Below are positions 61,711-64,000 of a stretch of DNA of 64,000 nt, piece by piece. The first letter of the stretch is position 1; the number at the start of each line of letters is the position of its first letter. Source of the stretch: Capnocytophaga ochracea DSM 7271 (lineage in GTDB: Bacteria > Bacteroidota > Bacteroidia > Flavobacteriales > Flavobacteriaceae); NCBI RefSeq assembly GCF_000023285.1, contig NC_013162.1, forward strand, positions 2,545,001 to 2,609,000, read 5' to 3'. A program made the position numbers and the translations under genes. The notes under the pieces are model-generated. The model saw only the letters and a program-made list of their open reading frames with translations, was not told where the DNA came from and did no database searches.

Positions 61711-62721
61711 ATGAAATATCTATTTTTAAGTATCACAATAGGTTTAGTAGCTTGCCAGTCTTCCGTAAAAGATGAAATTCATCTTATAAGTGGGGAAGCG
61801 CAAGGTAGTACTTACCACATTAAGTACATTAGCAAAACTAAAGAAGACTTAAAACCCGCCATAGACTCTATTTTACAAGTGATAGATAAGTCTATGTCTA
61901 CCTATAAAACAGATTCTGACATTTCTAAAATCAATGCAGGGGATAAAAATGTAGTGGTAGACGAACATTTCAGAAAGGTTTTTGAAGCCTCTCAGCAAAT
62001 ATGGCAAGAAAGTGAAGGTTTGTTTGACCCTACGGTAGGTGTATTAGTAAATGCTTGGGGGTTCGGTAAACAAAAGATAACTGAGGATAAACTCCCCACA
62101 GATGAAAGAATAGCAGAACTAAAAAAATATGTAGGCTTTAATAAAGTACATCTCACAGCCGATAACCATATTGAAAAAGAGTCTCCTGAAATACTGTTTG
62201 ACTTTAATGCCATAGCACAAGGCTATACCTCCGATGTAGTTGCGGCTTTTCTCAGCTCAAAAGGTATTGAGAATTATATAGTAGAGATAGCAGGTGAGAT
62301 GTATCTGAAAGGAAGGAACATCATAGAGAACAAAGCGTGGACGATAGGCGTAGAAAACCCTATCAAACCTTTGGACGACCGCGAATTGGTAGCTACTATA
62401 CAATTTACCAATCAAGGATTGGCAACCTCTGGTAACTATCGCAAAGTATGGACAGATAGTAATGGGCGCAAATATGTACATTCTATTAACCCTATTACCG
62501 GACGCGCTACCCAAAGCGATGTGCTCAGTGCTACAGTAGTTGCTCCTTCCACTATGTTTGCTGATGGATATGCCACTATGTTTATGGTAATGGGATTGGA
62601 AAAGAGCAAAGATTTCTTAGAGAAACACCCCAATATGGCTGTACTTTTAGTGTATAGTAACGAACAAAACGAAGAACTTACCTTTAAGACGAAGGCTTTT
62701 GAAAAATTAATAATTCAGTAA
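61711..62721 (+). CDS. apbE: FAD:protein FMN transferase ApbE, lipoprotein
   Basis: A 336-residue lipoprotein (MKYLFLSITIGLVAC). ApbE motifs are visible: GEAQGSTYHIKYI, MSTYKTDSDISKINAG, FDFNAIAQGYTSDVVAAFL, GEMYLKG and HSINPITGRATQSDVLSATV. It attaches FMN to threonines of periplasmic proteins such as Rnf/Nqr subunits. Lipid anchoring through the cysteine is common in Bacteroidota. 13 nt before mtnN. Confidence 0.94.
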   Translation: MKYLFLSITIGLVACQSSVKDEIHLISGEAQGSTYHIKYISKTKEDLKPAIDSILQVIDKSMSTYKTDSDISKINAGDKNVVVDEHFRKVFEASQQIWQESEGLFDPTVGVLVNAWGFGKQKITEDKLPTDERIAELKKYVGFNKVHLTADNHIEKESPEILFDFNAIAQGYTSDVVAAFLSSKGIENYIVEIAGEMYLKGRNIIENKAWTIGVENPIKPLDDRELVATIQFTNQGLATSGNYRKVWTDSNGRKYVHSINPITGRATQSDVLSATVVAPSTMFADGYATMFMVMGLEKSKDFLEKHPNMAVLLVYSNEQNEELTFKTKAFEKLIIQ

Positions 62722-62734
62722 AGATTTTTTATTT

Positions 62735-63430
62735 ATGAAAATAGGAATTATAGGTGCAATGGAGCTTGAGATAGATAGTTTAAGAGCTTCTATTCAGTCT
62801 TGCAAAGAAACTAAAATAGGGCGTTTTGTTTTTTATGAAGGTTCTCTTAATGGGATAGAAGTAGTATTATTACTTTCAGGTATAGGTAAAGTAAGCGCTT
62901 CGGTTGCGACCACTTTACTTATAGAAAGATACAATCCATCGCTTATTATTAATACAGGTACTGCCGGAGGCTTAGGTGATACTTCGGTACACGATATAAT
63001 CTTAGCTAATGAAGTACGCCACCACGATGTAGACGTTACGGCTTTTGGGTATGAAATAGGTCAGCAAGCACAAATGCCTCCTGCCTTTATTGCTAACACA
63101 CAATGGACAGAAAGACTAAAACAAGTAGCCGAACGATACAGCCATACACTTCACTACGGACAAGTAGTAAGTGGAGACTCTTTCATTTCCTCGCCCACCC
63201 GACTACAAGAAATTGCTAATACCTTCCCTAAAGCAAAAGCCGTAGAAATGGAAGCAGCAGCTATTGCTCAAACCTGCTATTTATTAAACATTCCATTTGT
63301 AATGCTTCGCGCTATTTCTGATAAGGCAGGCGAAGGGAATGCGGTATCATATGAGACTTTTGTAGTAGAGGCAGGCAAACTGTCTGCAACTATTATAAAA
63401 GCATTCTTAGCCTCTATCTCTGAAAGATAG
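62735..63430 (+). CDS. mtnN: 5'-methylthioadenosine/S-adenosylhomocysteine nucleosidase
   Basis: A 231-residue enzyme cleaving MTA and SAH in the SAM-recycling and AI-2 pathways. MKIGIIGAMELEIDSLRAS, VVLLLSGIGKVSASVATTLLI, INTGTAGGL, SGDSFISSP, VEMEAAAIAQTC and LRAISDKAGEGN with the catalytic Glu/Asp are visible. Its product feeds AI-2 production, which invites comparison with the AI-2E-family transporter at 24 kb, though that link is speculative. Confidence 0.95.
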   Translation: MKIGIIGAMELEIDSLRASIQSCKETKIGRFVFYEGSLNGIEVVLLLSGIGKVSASVATTLLIERYNPSLIINTGTAGGLGDTSVHDIILANEVRHHDVDVTAFGYEIGQQAQMPPAFIANTQWTERLKQVAERYSHTLHYGQVVSGDSFISSPTRLQEIANTFPKAKAVEMEAAAIAQTCYLLNIPFVMLRAISDKAGEGNAVSYETFVVEAGKLSATIIKAFLASISER

Positions 63431-63448
63431 GGAAAGTACACATATAAC

Positions 63449-63490
63449 AAATAAGGGATTGAATTATGTAATTCAATCCCTTATTTTTTT
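63449..63490. terminator. Bidirectional terminator downstream of mtnN
   Basis: Perfect 18-bp palindrome AATAAGGGATTGAATTA / TAATTCAATCCCTTATT with a TG centre and a T8 tract. Serves the convergent DUF7935 gene too. Confidence 0.93.
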
Positions 63491-63508
63491 ATACTTACAG
63501 AAATATTC

Positions 63509-64000
63509 CTATTTTAAAAACTGACGTACTTCTTCTTTTAAATGGCTTAGTGCATTAGCCGAAGGAGTGGCTTTCTCTACAAACTCTTTAAATATAGCTT
63601 CTACCATAGCTTGTGAGTCTTTTACTTCTTCGGTTAGGGCTACTTTACGAATCATTTGGATAGTAGCCATTTTAGCAGTACGAATAATATTCCATAGCTT
63701 TTCACTGAGGTATATTTGTTGTGCTAAGTTATGTTCAAATTCTTCATCAATAGAGTTTACAAGCAATGTTTCATACTCTTTCTTAGAAAAGTTATGAGGA
63801 GGAATGCGCAAAAATAGCTGTTGAGGAGACATTCGCTCTAAGAAAAGTGTCATTCGCTCGTATGCTTGCAAGCGGATAGGCATTGTGTACTTTTGGTTTT
63901 CTTTATGAAGAAGAAATAATCGCTTTTTATCTTCATTTTCAATATGTATTCTAAAAAAATAAAAGGCTACCGCTCCTACAATAAGAGCCGGAACGCAATA
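63509..64000 (-). CDS. DUF7935-type membrane-anchored protein, N-terminus outside the window
   Basis: The frame stays open to the right edge, so the gene extends beyond position 64000 (at least 163 residues seen). Its start side carries a transmembrane segment reading VPALIVGAVAFYFF, then a basic stretch (IHIENEDKKRLFLL) and the soluble part starting MPIRLQAYERMTLFLERMSP. This matches the DUF7935 family known from Flavobacteria. An ATG at 63883 is internal and not the real start. Function unknown. Confidence 0.8.
   Translation of the reverse strand, partial: YCVPALIVGAVAFYFFRIHIENEDKKRLFLLHKENQKYTMPIRLQAYERMTLFLERMSPQQLFLRIPPHNFSKKEYETLLVNSIDEEFEHNLAQQIYLSEKLWNIIRTAKMATIQMIRKVALTEEVKDSQAMVEAIFKEFVEKATPSANALSHLKEEVRQFLK

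Overview
The window comes from a low-GC Bacteroidota, almost certainly a member of Flavobacteriaceae and most like Capnocytophaga. Three things point there. Promoters have the Bacteroidota layout (TTG, about 19-20 nt, TAnnTTTG) and there are almost no Shine-Dalgarno sites. Several families are typical of Flavobacteriia (SecD-SecF fusion, DUF3098, DUF3109, DUF4295, DUF7935, FtsX without an adjacent FtsE). Gene content mixes compact housekeeping operons with glycan-directed lipoproteins. The genus is inferred from gene character, not from a database search.

Layout. 0-5 kb: end of an ABC permease, DUF2892, ybeY, then a minus-strand cluster rfbA-radA-flippase. 5-8 kb: a repeat-rich gap and two tandem lipoproteins of glycoside hydrolase family 6, unusual for this phylum. 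8-16 kb: D-Ala-D-Ala dipeptidase, smpB, lysA, the rpmB-rpmG-DUF4295-ftsY cluster, a ferredoxin-type reductase and an S41 protease. 16-25 kb: mutL, rhomboid, DUF695/RraB, SRPBCC-aroC, and a three-gene DpnII-like restriction-modification cassette translationally coupled to an AI-2E family transporter. 25-32 kb: lpdA, recO, rlmD-nth-bioA. 32-43.5 kb: alpha-L-fucosidase, CPBP protease, an RsmI-like methylase, an orphan lipoprotein, pyrD, yicC-gmk-nadD, a low-molecular-weight phosphatase, recR, DUF3109. 43.6-48.5 kb (minus): tolC-like, a TetR regulator, phospholipase A, prfC. 49.5-64 kb: secDF, a second lpdA, a TonB-receptor-like barrel, proline dehydrogenase, ftsX-DUF3098-uppP-PAP2-methyltransferase-apbE-mtnN, and a partial DUF7935 gene.

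The most unusual structure lies between the genes. At least six intergenic gaps are mosaics of the same short modules. These are period-11 tandem repeats with phased A-tracts, arrays of small 5-bp hairpins with an AGC loop followed by RGGCA (stem changes are compensatory), a 13-15 bp palindrome built on CTTTGGCAAAG, TTTTACC heptamers, and TTGGCATTA-type 9-mers. Blocks of about 140 bp recur in inverted orientation 43 kb apart. No transposase for them is in the window.

A second coherent signal joins gene and genome. The DpnII-like cassette predicts GATC specificity, and by eye GATC is more than tenfold rarer than base composition predicts across the window. Other points worth checking are a shared inverted repeat over the -33 elements of tetR and the phospholipase gene (a candidate operator), an endonuclease III lacking its iron-sulphur cysteines, and a MutL whose endonuclease motifs are degenerate.
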